Under the pieces are notes generated by a model. That model was not told where the DNA came from and searched no databases. It saw only the letters and a list, made by a program, of their open reading frames with translations. A program made the translations under genes and the position numbers. DNA of 64,000 nucleotides, taken from Sipunculus nudus. Its lineage: Eukaryota; Annelida; Sipuncula; Golfingiida; Sipunculidae. The DNA lies in contig CM049317.1 in the NCBI GenBank assembly GCA_026874595.1, positions 58,027,118-58,091,117 of the forward strand. Direction: 5' to 3'. This document shows, piece by piece, positions 38,030-52,561 of this stretch. How positions within the stretch are numbered: position 1 is the first letter of the stretch; every line of letters starts with the position of its first letter.

Positions 38030-41000
38030 AACAGAGAAAAGACACCTCGATGAGAAAAGTCTTCCCGATACCTCATACACACGTCAAAACCATTCAGGAA
38101 ATTCTTCTCGATGCCTAATATACTCACATCACACCAATAAAGAAAGTATTCTCGATACGGCATACACAAGTCAAAACATTTACAAAGGTCTTCCCGATAC
38201 CTCATACACACGTCCAATCTTTGAGGAAAGTCTTTTTGATGCGTCATTACACGTCACACCATTGCGAAAAATTTGCTAAATAGCTCATACATACGTCACA
38301 CCATTGAGGAAAGTGTTCCAGATACCTCATACACACGTCACCCCATTGAAGAAGGCTTCTTGATACCTAATACACACGTCACCCCATTGAGGAAGGCTTA
38401 TTGAGGCTTCGTACACACGTCACACCATTGTGAAAAGTCTTCCCGATACCTTTTACTCATGCCACACAATTGGGGAAAGTCTTTGCGATACCACATGCAA
38501 ACGTCACACCATTAAGAAAAGTCTTCTCGTAACCTCTGCACACGTGCACCGTTGAAAAATGTTCTCGATACCTCACAGACACGTTACACCATTCTGAAAG
38601 TATTCTCGAAACCTCATTCACACGTCACATCATTGAAAAATTCTTCCCGATATCTCACAGTCATGTCACACTATTCAGGAAAGTCTTATCGATACCTCAT
38701 ACACATTTCATACCATTAAGAAAGTCTTCTTAGTTTCTCATACACACGTCACACCACATGGGAAAGTATTTTCGAAACGTCATGCACACTTCACATCATT
38801 GAAAAAGTCTTCCCGATATCTAACAGACACATCACACTATGAGGAAAGTCTTATCGATACCTTATTCAAACGTCCAATATTTGAGGAAATTCATTTCATA
38901 CATACGTAACACTATTGAGGAAAGTCTTCTTGATGCCTCATGCACACGTCCCACAATTAAAGAAAGTCTTCTCGATACCTCATACACACGTCACCTCATT
39001 GAGTAGGGCTTCTTGGTGATCTTACACACGTCACACTATTGAGGATAAAATCTTCCCGATGCCTCATACACAGGTCACACCATTAAGAAAGTATTCTCGG
39101 TGCCTCAAACACAGTTCACATCATTGAGGAAAATCTGCCGATACCTTATGCACAAGTCACACCATTAAGGAAAGTCTTCTCGTAACCTCTGCACACGTCG
39201 CACCTTTGAAAAATCTTCTCGATACCTCACAGACACGTTACACCATTCTGAAAGTATTCTCGAAACCTCATTCACACGTCACATCATTGAAAAAAAATCT
39301 TCCCGATATCTCACAGACACGTCACACTATTCAGAAAAGTCTTATCGATACCTCATACATGTCACACCATTAAGGAAAGCCCTTTTGATACCTCATACAC
39401 GTCACACAATGGCGGAAAGTCTTCTAGATACCTCATACACTAGTCACAAAATTGAGGAAAGTCTTCTAAATACCTCATACACACGTCACACCATTGAGTT
39501 CTGTCTTCTTGATACCTCATACACATGTCACACCATTGAGGAAAGTCTTCTTGTTAACCAATACACAGGTCACACAATTGAAGGGAGTCTTCTTGATACT
39601 TCATACACACGTCACACCATTAAGGAAAGTGTTCCAGATACCTCATACACACGTCACACCATTGAGGAATGTCTTCTTGATACTTCATACACACGTCACA
39701 CCATTAAGGAAAGTCTTCTTGATACTTCATACACACGTCACACCATTGAGGAATGTCTTCTTGGTACTTCATACACTCGTCACACCATTAAGGAAAGTGT
39801 TCCAGATACCTCATACACACGTCATCCCATTGAGGAAAGTGTTCAAAATACCTAATACACAAATCACACCATTGAGGAAAATGTTTCTGATACCTCATAC
39901 GCACGTAACACATTTGAGAAAATTCTTCTTTATAACTCATATACACGTCACACCATTGAATAAAGTCTTCTTGATACCTCATACACACGTCACACCATTG
40001 CGGAAAGTCTTCTTGATACCTCATACACACGTCACACCATTAAGGAATGTCTTCTTGGTACCTCATACACACGTCACACCATTGAGGAAAGTGTTCCAGA
40101 TACCTAATACACCTAATACCTAATACACAAATCACACCATTGAGGAAAATGTTTTTGATACCTCATACGCACGTCACACATTTGAGAAAAGTCTTCTTAA
40201 TAACTCTTATACACGTCACACCATTAAGGAAAGTCTTCTCGATACCTCATACACACGTCACACCATTGAAGGAAGTGTTCCTGATACCTCATACACGTCA
40301 ATTGAGGAAAGTCTTCTTAATGCCTCTTATACACGTGAAACCATTAAGGAAAGTCTTCTTGATACCTCATACACACGTCACACCATTGAGGAAAGTTTTC
40401 TTAATAGCTCATACACAAATACCACCATAGAGGAAAATGTTTCTGATACCTCATACGCACGTCACACATTTGAGGAAAATGTTGTCATGTACACGTCACA
40501 CCATTAAGGAAAGTCTTCTTGATACCTCATACACACGTCACACATTTGAGAAAAGTCTTCTTAATAACTCATATACACGTCACACCATTTAGGAAAGTCT
40601 TTTAATACCCCATACACATGTTACCCCATTGAGTAAAGTGTTTCTTATACCTCATAAACACTTCACACCATTAAGGAAAGTCTTCTTGATACCTCATACA
40701 CACGTCACATCATTAAGGAAAGTCTACTTGATACCTCATACACACGTCACAACATTAGGGAAAGTGTTCTTGATATCTCATACACACGCATCTTTGAGGA
40801 AAGCCTTCTTGATGCCTCATACACACGTCATATAGAGGTGAAGAAAGTCATCCCGTACCTCATTTACACGTTACCAAAAAGGAAAGTCTTTTTGATACCC
40901 CATATACACGTCACACCATTAAGGAAAGTCTTTTTGATACTTCATATACATGTCACACCATTGAGGAAAGTTTTCTTGATACCTCATACACATGTCACAC

Positions 41001-42430
41001 CATTGAGGAAAGTCTTCGTGTTAACCAATACACAGGTCACACACTTGAAGGGAGTCTTCTTGATACTTCATACACACGTCACACCATTGCGGAAAGTCTT
41101 CTTGATACTTCATACACACGTCACACCATTGAGGAATGTTTTCTTGATACCTCATACACACGTCACACCATTGAGGAAAGTGTTCCAGATACCTAATACA
41201 CCTAATACCTAATACACAAATCACACCATTGAGGAAAATGTTTCTGATACCTCATACGCACGTCACACATTTGAGAAAAGTCTTCTTAATAACTCTTATA
41301 CACGTCACACCATTGAGTAAAGTCTGCTTGACACCTCATACACACGTCAACCCAATGCGGAAAATCTTTTTGATACCTCATAAACACGTCACACCATTAA
41401 GGAAAGTCTTCTCGATACCTCATGCACACGTCACACCATTGAAGGAAGTGTTCCTGATACCTCATACACGTCAATTGAGGAAAGTCTTCTTAATGCCTCT
41501 TATACACGTGAAACCATTAAGGAAAGTCTTCTTGATACCTCATACACACGTCACACCATTGAGGAAAGTTTTCTTAATAGCTCATACACAAATACCACCA
41601 TAGAGGAAAATGTTTCTGATACCTCATACGCACGTCACACATTTGAGGAAAATGTTGTCATGTACACGTCACACCATTAAGGAAAGTCTTCTTGATACCT
41701 CATACACACGTCACACATTTGAGAAAAGTCTTCTTAATAACTCATATACACGTCACACCATTTAGGAAAGTCTTTTAATACCCCATACACATGTTACCCC
41801 ATTGAGTAAAGTGTTTCTTATACCTCATAAACACTTCACACCATTAAGGAAAGTCTTCTTGATACCTCATACACACGTCACACATTTGAGAAAAGTCTTC
41901 TTAATAACTCATATACACGTCACACAATTTAGGAAAGTCTTTTAATACCCCATACACATGTTACCCCATTGAGTAAAGTGTTTCTTATACCTCATAAACA
42001 CTTCACACCATTAAGGAAAGTCTTCTTGATACCTCATACACACGTCACATCATTAAGGAAAGTCCACTTGATACCTCATACACACGTCACATCATTAAGG
42101 AAAGTCTTCTATATATCTCATACACGCGCCACACCATTGAGGAAAGCCTTCTTGATACCTCATACACACGTCATACAGTTGAGGAAAGTCATCCCGTACC
42201 TCATTTACACGTCACACCATTGAGGAAAGTCTTCTTGATACCTCATACACACGTCACACCATTAAGGAAATTCTTCTTGATACCTGATACAAATGTCACA
42301 CCATTAAGGATAGTCTTCTTAATAGCTCCTTTACACGTCACACCAATGAGGAAGGTCTTCTTTATGCCTCATGCACACGTCACACCATTAAAAAAGGTCA
42401 TCCCGATACCTCATACACACGTAAGTGGAG
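38030..42430 (+). repeat. 4.4-kb minisatellite, 42-bp unit, with higher-order structure
   Basis: About 100 units of roughly 42 bp. The consensus in two parts is GATACCTCATACACACGTCA and CACCATTGAGGAAAGTCTTCTT. Units at 38030-39380 are more diverged in sequence and length; 39380-42430 is more uniform. Because 42 is divisible by three, two plus frames stay open for long stretches, reading LLDTSYTRHTIEES or VFLIPHTHVTPLRK units. Blocks are re-duplicated: about 40091-40650 recurs at about 41180-41830, a four-unit block near 41720-41850 recurs about 168 bp later, and 38521-38700 recurs near 39174. The array stops abruptly at CACACGTAAGTGG. Almost every unit contains ACGTCA. I read it as a non-coding satellite because start positions, stops and frameshifts are scattered. 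Confidence 0.95.
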
Positions 42431-43249
42431 ATAATCTGAATTTGCCACACTTGATATGAAGATACAGGATACATATATAGAGGCATCAGACTTTAATGTA
42501 GGCTTCAATGAGATGTTTATTTTCACGTGTTTATAAATTTTCATCAGTAAATAGCTTTTCATTAAATTTGGGCAAACTATGTAATTAAAGGAGCTTTCAA
42601 CTCTATGCGCATTTTGATTTTTTAAAAAATGTTTTGAACGCTTAATGGCTTATGATTTAAAATAACATTTAGTAAATAAGTTATCTGTTTAAATCTAACT
42701 CAACTAATTTAAATCTAATTTAACACTTTTTAATCAGTCATTTATTCAAATTCACATACATGCAGTGTAAATCCAGTTCACAAATAGAAAATGCAGTATA
42801 TGGCCCTCTATCGTCTAAGGTAAAAAAAAAGTTTTTGGGAACAACTATAAATCCTTGTTTTACCCACATTGTGAAAAAAAGTGTTATTGACAATATACTT
42901 CATCACTTAGAAAACGTAGCCTTGTTCTTGACTTGTCAACACGTACATGGGGTGTTCACAAAGCCACATCTGTATCCAAAGAGAACCATGCACCACCTTC
43001 TTCAGCTTCTGACTGGCTATAGCAAATGGAGTGAAGACTTGATTGACATCTAAGCTTGTGACCCTCAGTAGCATGTCTTTAGAGCTTGTGCACTGCTTAT
43101 TGAACCTTAATAAGTGCTTGGATGATAAGTACCTCTGTTTACAGAATTTGTCACTTACATACTTGACAGTTGCCATTGAAGTCACTTTTTATAAAGGATA
43201 TATTGTTAAGAATAATTCAAGAGGAAGGGAACTTAGTATAATTAAGATA
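42431..43249. other. Gene-free stretch, possible repeat relic
   Basis: AT-rich up to 42740. 42760-43185 is open on both strands (a 97-codon plus frame and a 92-codon minus frame) and has a more coding-like composition, possibly a relic of a mobile element, but no domain is recognisable. Confidence 0.4.
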
Positions 43250-46020
<2,771 letters not shown>

Positions 46021-46022
46021 TG

Positions 46023-46023
<1 letters not shown>

Positions 46024-46102
<79 letters not shown>

Positions 46103-46190
46103 GAAGAGGGAGACAGGAACAGAGACAGGCAGACAGAAAAAGAGACAGACCGAGGTCAGATAGAGACACAGACAGAGACACGGCACGAGG
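46024..46190. repeat. (TA)n-(GA)n-(GACA)n composite microsatellite
   Basis: TA to about 46068, GA to about 46100, then GACAGA/CAGGCAGACAG words fading out to 46190. Confidence 0.95.
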
Positions 46191-46199
46191 CACTTATTC

Positions 46200-46640
46200 A
46201 ATTAGCCCAAACTTAGTGAATCTCAATTCAAATCTACTGCACAATCATACACAAGGCCATCCCGCCAAGTGATGAAAAGAGAGATGTCAGTTTGAACAAG
46301 AAGCCCTACAGGTCGCCAAAAATATCACGTTTGACACCCATCCACAAAGGGAACCTTGACACAGACGCGGTTTCGGCGGTGAAACCCGTTGGAGGAGGGG
46401 ACCCACAACATATAACACCATGTTGTCCGTGTGTGCCGAGCCAGGACGGTAGACTATAAACTTTGGGGTGCCGCATGCCGCGGAAACTACAAAGTCCAAC
46501 CGGCTTTATCGGCACTCACGCCTTTTATTTGATCACTTAACCATGGCTAGTATGGATAGATTTATAACCCGCCCCTTGTCTCTCAAGCTAGAGGCCTGAA
46601 GCCCAGAGATATCAAGCTTTAGATGCACAATATTACCACC
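46200..46640. promoter_or_regulatory. GC-rich island
   Basis: About 400 bp of high GC and CpG with a CGGTTTCGGCGGTGAAACCCG patch split around 46369-46389 (near-palindromic). Overlapping 70-codon minus frames show no domain. Candidate regulatory or conserved non-coding DNA. Confidence 0.3.
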
Positions 46641-47492
46641 ACGCGTGGATGTTAGACTGACTATATTATTGCTGATTTAGAGAAGTTTGTGATAACTTAT
46701 TTTAGGGCTAACTGTGCAGATTTTTATGTGTAAATTAGCATTCTGTCTTACAAATATTTCCGACCATTGTTCGCGGTTATTTTTAAATTTTAGAGGAATT
46801 TGTGATAATTTACTTTTCATATCCGACAGCCTCACGTTAAGGTATATATGGATTAAATTAACATTACAGTTAATAATAGGTACTATATGTCCAGATTCAA
46901 GTGTAAATAAAGGCATTATTAGGTGTATTAAGGCATAATATGAAGCTGATGTCAATGTACTTTATATAGAGCCCTTATATTTTTTTCAAACAACCATATT
47001 AGTGCCGTATATATTTTTAACAGCTTACCTTCAACGATTATTACAAAAACGGAAATCATATAAACTCATTTTGAACTAAAGACTCGAAACAATAAACTTA
47101 CCTTGTTGTTTAACAGCTGCACAGAATAAAAATGATTCGTTTAAAATAAAATCCAGAAGTGAAATTCTATGCTTCGCCAGAAGAATGAATACTTTGAGCT
47201 TTCATGTTTTATAGTCCTACTCTTTTGATTTCAATAAAATATATTTTGCGATAGTTAATTAATATCTAAATATTAACAACAAGTATTTAATAAAATGAAA
47301 AGGACAGGCTATAGAGAGACAATGGACCATAGGTAACGGGTATAAACATGTACAATGTACATGTACGGACGAAAGGGGGCATTTTTGGGTAATAAAACTC
47401 TGGGACGAATCAAGCCAGGTGCGATAACAGATGGAGCTCTGTATATACAGAGAACACACCCTGTATTATAAGAAGAGAGAAGAATTAGCCAA

Positions 47493-47496
47493 ATAA

Positions 47497-47583
<87 letters not shown>

Positions 47584-47592
47584 AAAAAAAAC
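47493..47592. repeat. (TA)n-(GA)n composite microsatellite ending in poly-A
   Basis: TA to about 47546, GA to 47579, then about 12 A. Confidence 0.96.
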
Positions 47593-47691
47593 CTCGTTGC
47601 TTCGAAGTCGATGGGACCCTCAGAAAGCTTCGACACCTCCGAGATTCGATACAAGCGGGTTTTATTTGGTAAAAATTTAACCAGAGTTGTC

Positions 47692-47693
<2 letters not shown>

Positions 47694-47732
<39 letters not shown>
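47694..47732. repeat. (TA)n microsatellite
   Basis: Pure TA run. Confidence 0.96.
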
Positions 47733-47733
<1 letters not shown>

Positions 47734-48404
47734 GGGTTTCTTATGTCATATAGATGAAACGTTAGGTTCTAATGCTTCCATCTGTGACTTATATAGAATA
47801 TAACATAACAGAAATGGTATTTGTATCAAGCCTTATAATATACGCCATCATTGAACCATTAAATACTTAAAACTTAATTGAGTTGTTACCTGTTCAAAGG
47901 ATCTATATACTAATACATACAATATTATATAAAATGCGCACGAGATAACCAAGGAGAGGTCAAAATCAAGTCGCCTATCGAGGCTGAAAGTGTTCCGGCA
48001 ATTCAAATGAGGAATAAAAAACATCGGTTAACCTGTCATCGCTTACGGCTTTCAAGTGCTATCAAGGCAATTTACTGCACAAAACGTGGCGCAGCGATTA
48101 GAGAGATAATTAAAATATTGGATACAGGGTTCGTTTAATTGAGAATTTTCTCTTTGATTAAACAATTCGTAAATTACCTGTAATGTGCAATTTGTTGAAA
48201 TTTACCTGGATTCAATTACAAACAGAATAAAGAAATTAAAATAAAAGAGAAATATTGGGACATTAAACCATTCTTCTCTTAGAAAAGCCAATATTTCGAG
48301 AGTCCTGATAAGTTATCAGTAATTAATCACCTCCAGGTGTTAATTACTTTTTATATATTATGCTTTATGCAGCTATTGTAAATATAATGTTCTGCATGTT
48401 TATT

Positions 48405-48620
48405 AAGGTGAAAGTGACCTTTACAAATGAACCTTTTTTGGTGGAGGAAATATGACATGGAGAGTCAAAAGGGGTCCCGACTGAAGCCCTCCCACCCACG
48501 CCCCTCTCATTCGAATTAGGACACCAGCTCCGGCTAAGCAACCCCCCCCCCCCCCGCATCCCCAATCCCCGCGCTTTATGACAAACAGGACATATCCCCC
48601 CCCCCCCCGATTTTCTTTAT
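48405..48620. repeat. Old dispersed repeat, copy near 48.4 kb, with poly-C runs
   Basis: Similar to 15185-15350 (shared ASVGTP-encoding phrase on the minus strand and the TTATGACAAAC word). Its first part, AAAGTGACCTTTACAAATGA, also loosely resembles GAGGTGACCTTTGTAAAATA near 18737. Two poly-C runs (48542-48555 and 48596-48608) lie in it. Confidence 0.4.
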
Positions 48621-50220
48621 TCCTGTAAATATTATGAAATATATGTATTTTTTCCTAAATTTCAAGCACAAAATTAATCATAATTTTAATTAGATTTAAA
48701 TTGCAATACATGCATACAAATTTAATGAGGCAATATCCTAAGGTTTCTCTATATGAAATGACTGACTATATATAAATATATTTAAAATGATATGACGTAT
48801 ATATGTAAGCATTTGTGATTTTGCATTTCTATATATTCTATATATTTTTACTAGTATATAATTGACAGATATGATGATGCAATAAATGTATATTTGACTC
48901 AATCAGTTCTACCAAATTTATCACAAAGCCATCTTTATACATATGTAAAATAAGATTGTTTTTTAAATTAGCACTTTGCATGCTCAGGAAGTACAAAAAC
49001 ACTTATTTGTTTTAGACACGACGTAGTTGATTTATTTTTTACTAAGGTACGTCTCTGCTCGAACTACTAGTATATAGTTCACAGGAATTCTTTGTTTTAT
49101 TGTGAAACAGTTAAAACAATTTTTGACATTTGCCAGAACGCTGTTCATTTAGTTTTATCATCCTCTCACCAGATGGCGCATTAGGCACGTACCTTTACTT
49201 GTGGAACCTTACACGAAAAGCCTGTTGTAAAGGACACATATCAGTGCTTAATTTGGGAATTACAATATGCCTTACAGTTCGGTTCACTTGGTATTCATTA
49301 ATAGTACTTTAATATCACATGTGTACTTTCCTTCATCATCATCATCATCATTACCATCATCATCACACCAGTATGAATAAAATACACAAACTATAATTGA
49401 AAATTGTGTGAATGTTTCATTTTTTCAACCTGAAATTGCTCAAAAGATATAGTATTGTAACCTGCATATCTAGAGGAAGTACAATGTATTTCACGTGTGG
49501 TTTTATGTGGTTTCGGCACTTCCGTATAAATATGCTAGAATTTAATGCAAGTCTTTGTCTACATGGAAAATATTCGAGATATCTTGAAATATATCTAAAC
49601 CCGTTTAAAATTATGCAAAATGTATTTGGCTTTTTCCGTCTAATAAGATATTACATAATACACTCCTGATGTGCTATATAGAGACCCTTAATTAACTTGA
49701 ATCGTACGAGATTTTATCAATTAATTATGTGTCTTTAATGACGAACAAAAATTTATTTTCTTAACTATCTTCTACACTGTGAATTACAACTGCCTCATTG
49801 GCATATTTGGCACCTTAATCATTTCAGAACATAAAAAGGTAAAACAACGGAAGTACCGTTTTTATCATGCTTGTCTAGAAGTCATTGAATTAACCAAATC
49901 TGTCAATCTACATCGATGAAACCGTCAGCAAACCTTTAAATCTTGTATTTGTTGTTTTGACTACAACATGAAGATATATATGGGAATTTTTTTACTGATG
50001 CGTTCTATGTAAAGATTTGGTGACGGATTAATTTCAAAGAAGAAAAGATTTAACATTCACTCCTAAGCATTTTGCCCCTCTTCTTGAACAATTAATTTAA
50101 ATGTGTTCGAATATTCAGATTTATTTATTTGGTATGACGTATATACAGGAGTAACACGTATATTCATGAATGAAATGTTGTATCTGTCCATAGAATGAAC
50201 ATGCTTTTTATAAAATAAAC
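48621..50220. other. AT-rich gene-free stretch
   Basis: No gene. Short (CAT)n at about 49336-49368. Confidence 0.6.
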
Positions 50221-51019
50221 AACATGGGAAGGCTGCAAATCAGGTATAGGAATACATTTAATACGACTCCGTATAGGCGTTTGTATTGGACTGATACGGC
50301 CTATACATTTAGCCGTGACCCCAGTCATACGGGAAACATTCCTGCAAAGGCCATCCTTTCTACTGCATTGACATCAGTTTACACAGCCGCAGTAATGTTA
50401 ACATTATGTTAGGGATGAGGAATAAAGACAAAATAATATACTTATGAACGTACAACCCAAAGTTATTCTCCCATCTCTATATCTAATTGCCGTTTCCTGT
50501 TCTCGCACAGCTTGGCTGCCAATCATATATCACCCGCTGTTTATATGAGGTCAGTATAATTAAACAAAAGAGTAACAACGAACTCTTTTACCCTCATGAT
50601 TCTATGTCCATGATTAGATATAGCAATATACACAATCATGCATATCTTATTGTTGGTCTGTTTTTAAGTAATGTCTAAATTAATCGAATTATTCTCTGTA
50701 CTTATTTCCATACAATGCAATATATATATTTATGAAGCCTTGTGGTTAACATCTTGACTGGGCCATGCACCATATATGAATTCTTAATAATATTCTTTAA
50801 AATACCATAATGATAATCATACTAGTACAGGAATTAATTCTATATAATATAAAACTTTTCTCCATATATATCCTTACTTGGTATATTATATACTGCCGTG
50901 CGATTTGTTTATATATATTTGAATTTTATTTACAAAATATCAGGGCCTTGTGGAAGATCAGTATATTCTGCACAAACCACCCTGCATAAAGATAAAACAT
51001 AGTAATAGCCTACACGTAA

Positions 51020-51187
51020 GGAACCCCCCCCCCCCCTCCAAGACGCACTCGTTTGAGAGTGATACACGGCTGTGGGGCACAGCCTTCCCATTAGGGCCGA
51101 CCATGAAAATCTCACCGCCTCAGTCGAGATAAGAATTTACGACCTCCCGGCTTTGAGTCCTGTGCTCTACCCCTGAGCCACAGAAGC
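51020..51187 (-). mobile_element. tRNA-derived SINE relic
   Basis: Read on the minus strand, it starts CTGTGGCTCAGGGGTAGAGC. The embedded TGGCTCAGGGG (51170-51180) is a good RNA polymerase III A-box. After an anticodon-arm-like part and GGGAGGTCG comes a decayed B-box-like AATTCTTATCTCGACTG about 35 bp on. A GC-rich body with GGTCGGCCCTAATGGGAAGG follows, ending in a C/G run (51024-51036). It is not an intact tRNA: the B-box is mutated and the acceptor stem is not closed. Confidence 0.55.
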
Positions 51188-51189
51188 AG

Positions 51190-52221
51190 GTTCTGGTAGA
51201 CAATCTTATGGCAGAGATAAAAATAAAGAAGATAAATTACACAATATCTGAAAAATAATTAAAATCTCTCCTCGAAATATCCAAATTAGAAATTTATTAA
51301 GATCACTTAGATTAAACTAACATGCAGTAATACACACACATTTTTATACAATATATAAGGGTTTTCATTTAATAACACCTGATCCAACATTGCTAATTCA
51401 TCTGTATTCTGTTGAATACGTCTGAATGAGCGTGTAATAAATTTAAAACTATAGATTACCTCCTATATATATATATATATATAAGAATTGATCAGTTGGT
51501 TAAATCAGCGAGGGGGTAATCTGGCGTAACGTGAACTTACGTTAATTCGGACTACCCCCAAAGGGGGGGGGGGTTAATTGTATATCCCTTTCAGATCACA
51601 GGGGGGTAACCTGAATATATATATAAGGCCGGAAATATACGTCTTTATACCGGAATACACATTCACTTTAAATATGTTTTATTATTATTCATAGGACACA
51701 AAAAGATTGTGATCGTATCAAATGACTGACCTAATTTCTTTGTGATGAATATATAATAATGTTTCGAGTTGTTCAGGTGCGGTGCCCTGTAAATGGACGT
51801 CCAGCATACAGTCATTTGATAAATGGATGTATTGATAACTAACATACAGAAGTTGTTTATCTACTGATCTAAACAGGAAATGCAGAGTCCTTATCATTGA
51901 ATCTCTACTACACATTAGATGAGATAAGATAGGTATTTATTATATATAGTTTTTTTAATGAAGATAACAGATATGATAACACACACAAACACATATATAC
52001 ATGTATATATATATACATCGAGCATATATATTTATATATATATATATATTATATATATATAATATATATAATGTTGAGTCTTAAAATGAATCGTGGACAG
52101 GTGCGTGACATATGCGTGACTATTGCAATAACAATATGTGTCGGTGGGTGGGCCTTTTATAACACTTTTATGTCTGTCTCCAGCTCCTAGCCTGGCGCCG
52201 TAGACGAGGACGCCATACCCA
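51190..52221. other. AT-rich gene-free stretch
   Basis: No gene. Holds a short (TA)n at 51463-51482 and a patch at 51500-51620 with GGGGGTAATCTGG and GGGGGGTAACCTGAA words that resemble, inverted, words near 25160-25210. Confidence 0.5.
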
Positions 52222-52227
52222 TAATAC

Positions 52228-52281
<54 letters not shown>

Positions 52282-52501
52282 ATGTATATATATATAATTT
52301 ACACTTTAAATATATATATATTATATTTATATAATTTACACTTTAAATATATATATATTATATTTATATAATTTACACTTTAAATATATATATATATATT
52401 ATATTTATATAATTTGCACTTTAAATATATATATATATATTATAATTATATAATTTACACTTTAAATATATATATATATTATATTTATATAATTTACACT
52501 T

Positions 52502-52557
<56 letters not shown>
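52222..52557. repeat. AT-rich tandem repeat, 36-41-bp unit, flanked by (TA)n
   Basis: ATTTACACTTTAAA recurs six times (about 52297, 52333, 52371, 52412 as ATTTGCAC, 52452 and 52492), separated by TA-rich spacers of slightly varying length. Pure (TA)n bounds both sides. The spacing changes come from the number of TA steps. Confidence 0.93.

Positions 52558-52561
<4 letters not shown>

Noticed and set aside
39385-41603. Repeat protein of over 150-200 residues
   Set aside because: The frames follow a 42-bp satellite unit. Stops and frameshifts occur throughout and two registers are equally open, so a gene is not supported.
38030-42430. CRISPR array
   Set aside because: Units are contiguous and similar along their whole length, without unique spacers, and the genome is clearly animal.
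42760-43185. Protein-coding exon or transposase relic
   Set aside because: Both strands are open for about 90 codons but neither translation shows a motif I can name, and no splice sites or TIRs frame it.
50224-50412. 62-codon plus-strand gene
   Set aside because: Short frame in mildly GC-raised DNA, no domain, no splice or promoter support.
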